From the NCBI GenBank assembly GCA_020444275.1, contig JAHLLG010000004.1, forward strand, positions 238,373 through 302,372: a stretch of DNA of 64,000 nt. Direction: 5' to 3'. A model generated the notes under the pieces. That model made no database searches and had not been told where the DNA came from. It worked only from the letters and a program-made list of their open reading frames with translations. This document shows positions 63,973-64,000 of the stretch, piece by piece. This DNA is from Bacteroidota bacterium. Its GTDB lineage: Bacteria; Bacteroidota; Bacteroidia; Bacteroidales; UBA12077. A program made the translations under genes and the position numbers. Numbering within the stretch: position 1 is the stretch's first letter; each line of letters opens with the position of its first letter.

Positions 63973-64000
63973 GTTTTTATTCGGACAGCAAAAATAGAAA

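Noticed and set aside
1..64000. CRISPR array, prophage, insertion sequence or integrase
   Set aside because: No regularly spaced repeats, transposase, phage structural or recombinase genes were found on either strand.

Overview
The window is an AT-rich chromosomal segment of a Bacteroidota bacterium, most likely from the Bacteroidales/Marinilabiliales side of the phylum. The markers are the type IX secretion translocon gene sprA between ruvA and gcvH, three secreted proteins with C-terminal type IX sorting domains, a TonB-dependent receptor with a carboxypeptidase-regulatory-like domain, S46 dipeptidyl-peptidases, LytTR regulators, a futalosine-pathway menaquinone gene (mqnC), and mostly absent Shine-Dalgarno sequences. 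I see no prophage, insertion sequence, CRISPR array or rRNA operon. One tRNA (Cys, GCA) lies at the right edge.

Layout. 1-5.8 kb (mostly minus): a TerB/ABC/permease fusion cut by the left edge, a lipoprotein, a bile-acid:sodium-symporter-family transporter and two exported thioredoxin-fold proteins. 5.9-12.2 kb (plus): an M14 carboxypeptidase-like protein, a large TPR-PAS histidine kinase and a third thioredoxin-fold protein. 12.2-20.3 kb (minus): a small protein, the decayed tail of a cysteine-cluster gene, an M16 protease, a SpoIIAA-like protein and two tandem S46 peptidases; with the M14 protein and a later secreted serine protease this indicates peptide use. 20.4-34.0 kb (minus): a membrane [4Fe-4S] protein with an HMA-like domain, a T9SS propeller, a DUF6850-like barrel, a DUF4876 lipoprotein, a TonB receptor, a second T9SS propeller/PKD protein and a membrane AraC-type regulator. 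This looks like a surface-uptake locus coupled to inner-membrane electron transfer.

34.3-44.2 kb: a YkgJ-type cysteine-cluster protein; a B12-binding protein with the W-x9-EH signature of CarH-type photoreceptors, directly followed by a soluble histidine kinase, sfsA and a beta-lactamase-fold hydrolase; then mqnC, an M17 aminopeptidase, pdxA and malic enzyme. 44.2-55.6 kb: a secreted T9SS serine protease, then ruvA-sprA-gcvH. 55.7-58.1 kb: a LytS-type kinase flanked by two LytTR response regulators. 58.3-63.9 kb: an S41-like protease split by a frameshift, a retropepsin-like protein with altered active-site motifs and a MacB/FtsX-type permease.

The most interesting items are the B12-photoreceptor-like protein paired with a histidine kinase, and the TonB/DUF4876/DUF6850/T9SS/[4Fe-4S]-HMA locus. 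Smaller observations are the S41 frameshift, the cysteine-cluster gene remnant and the terminator hairpin just upstream of the TonB receptor. All family names come from reading the translated sequences; no database search was run.
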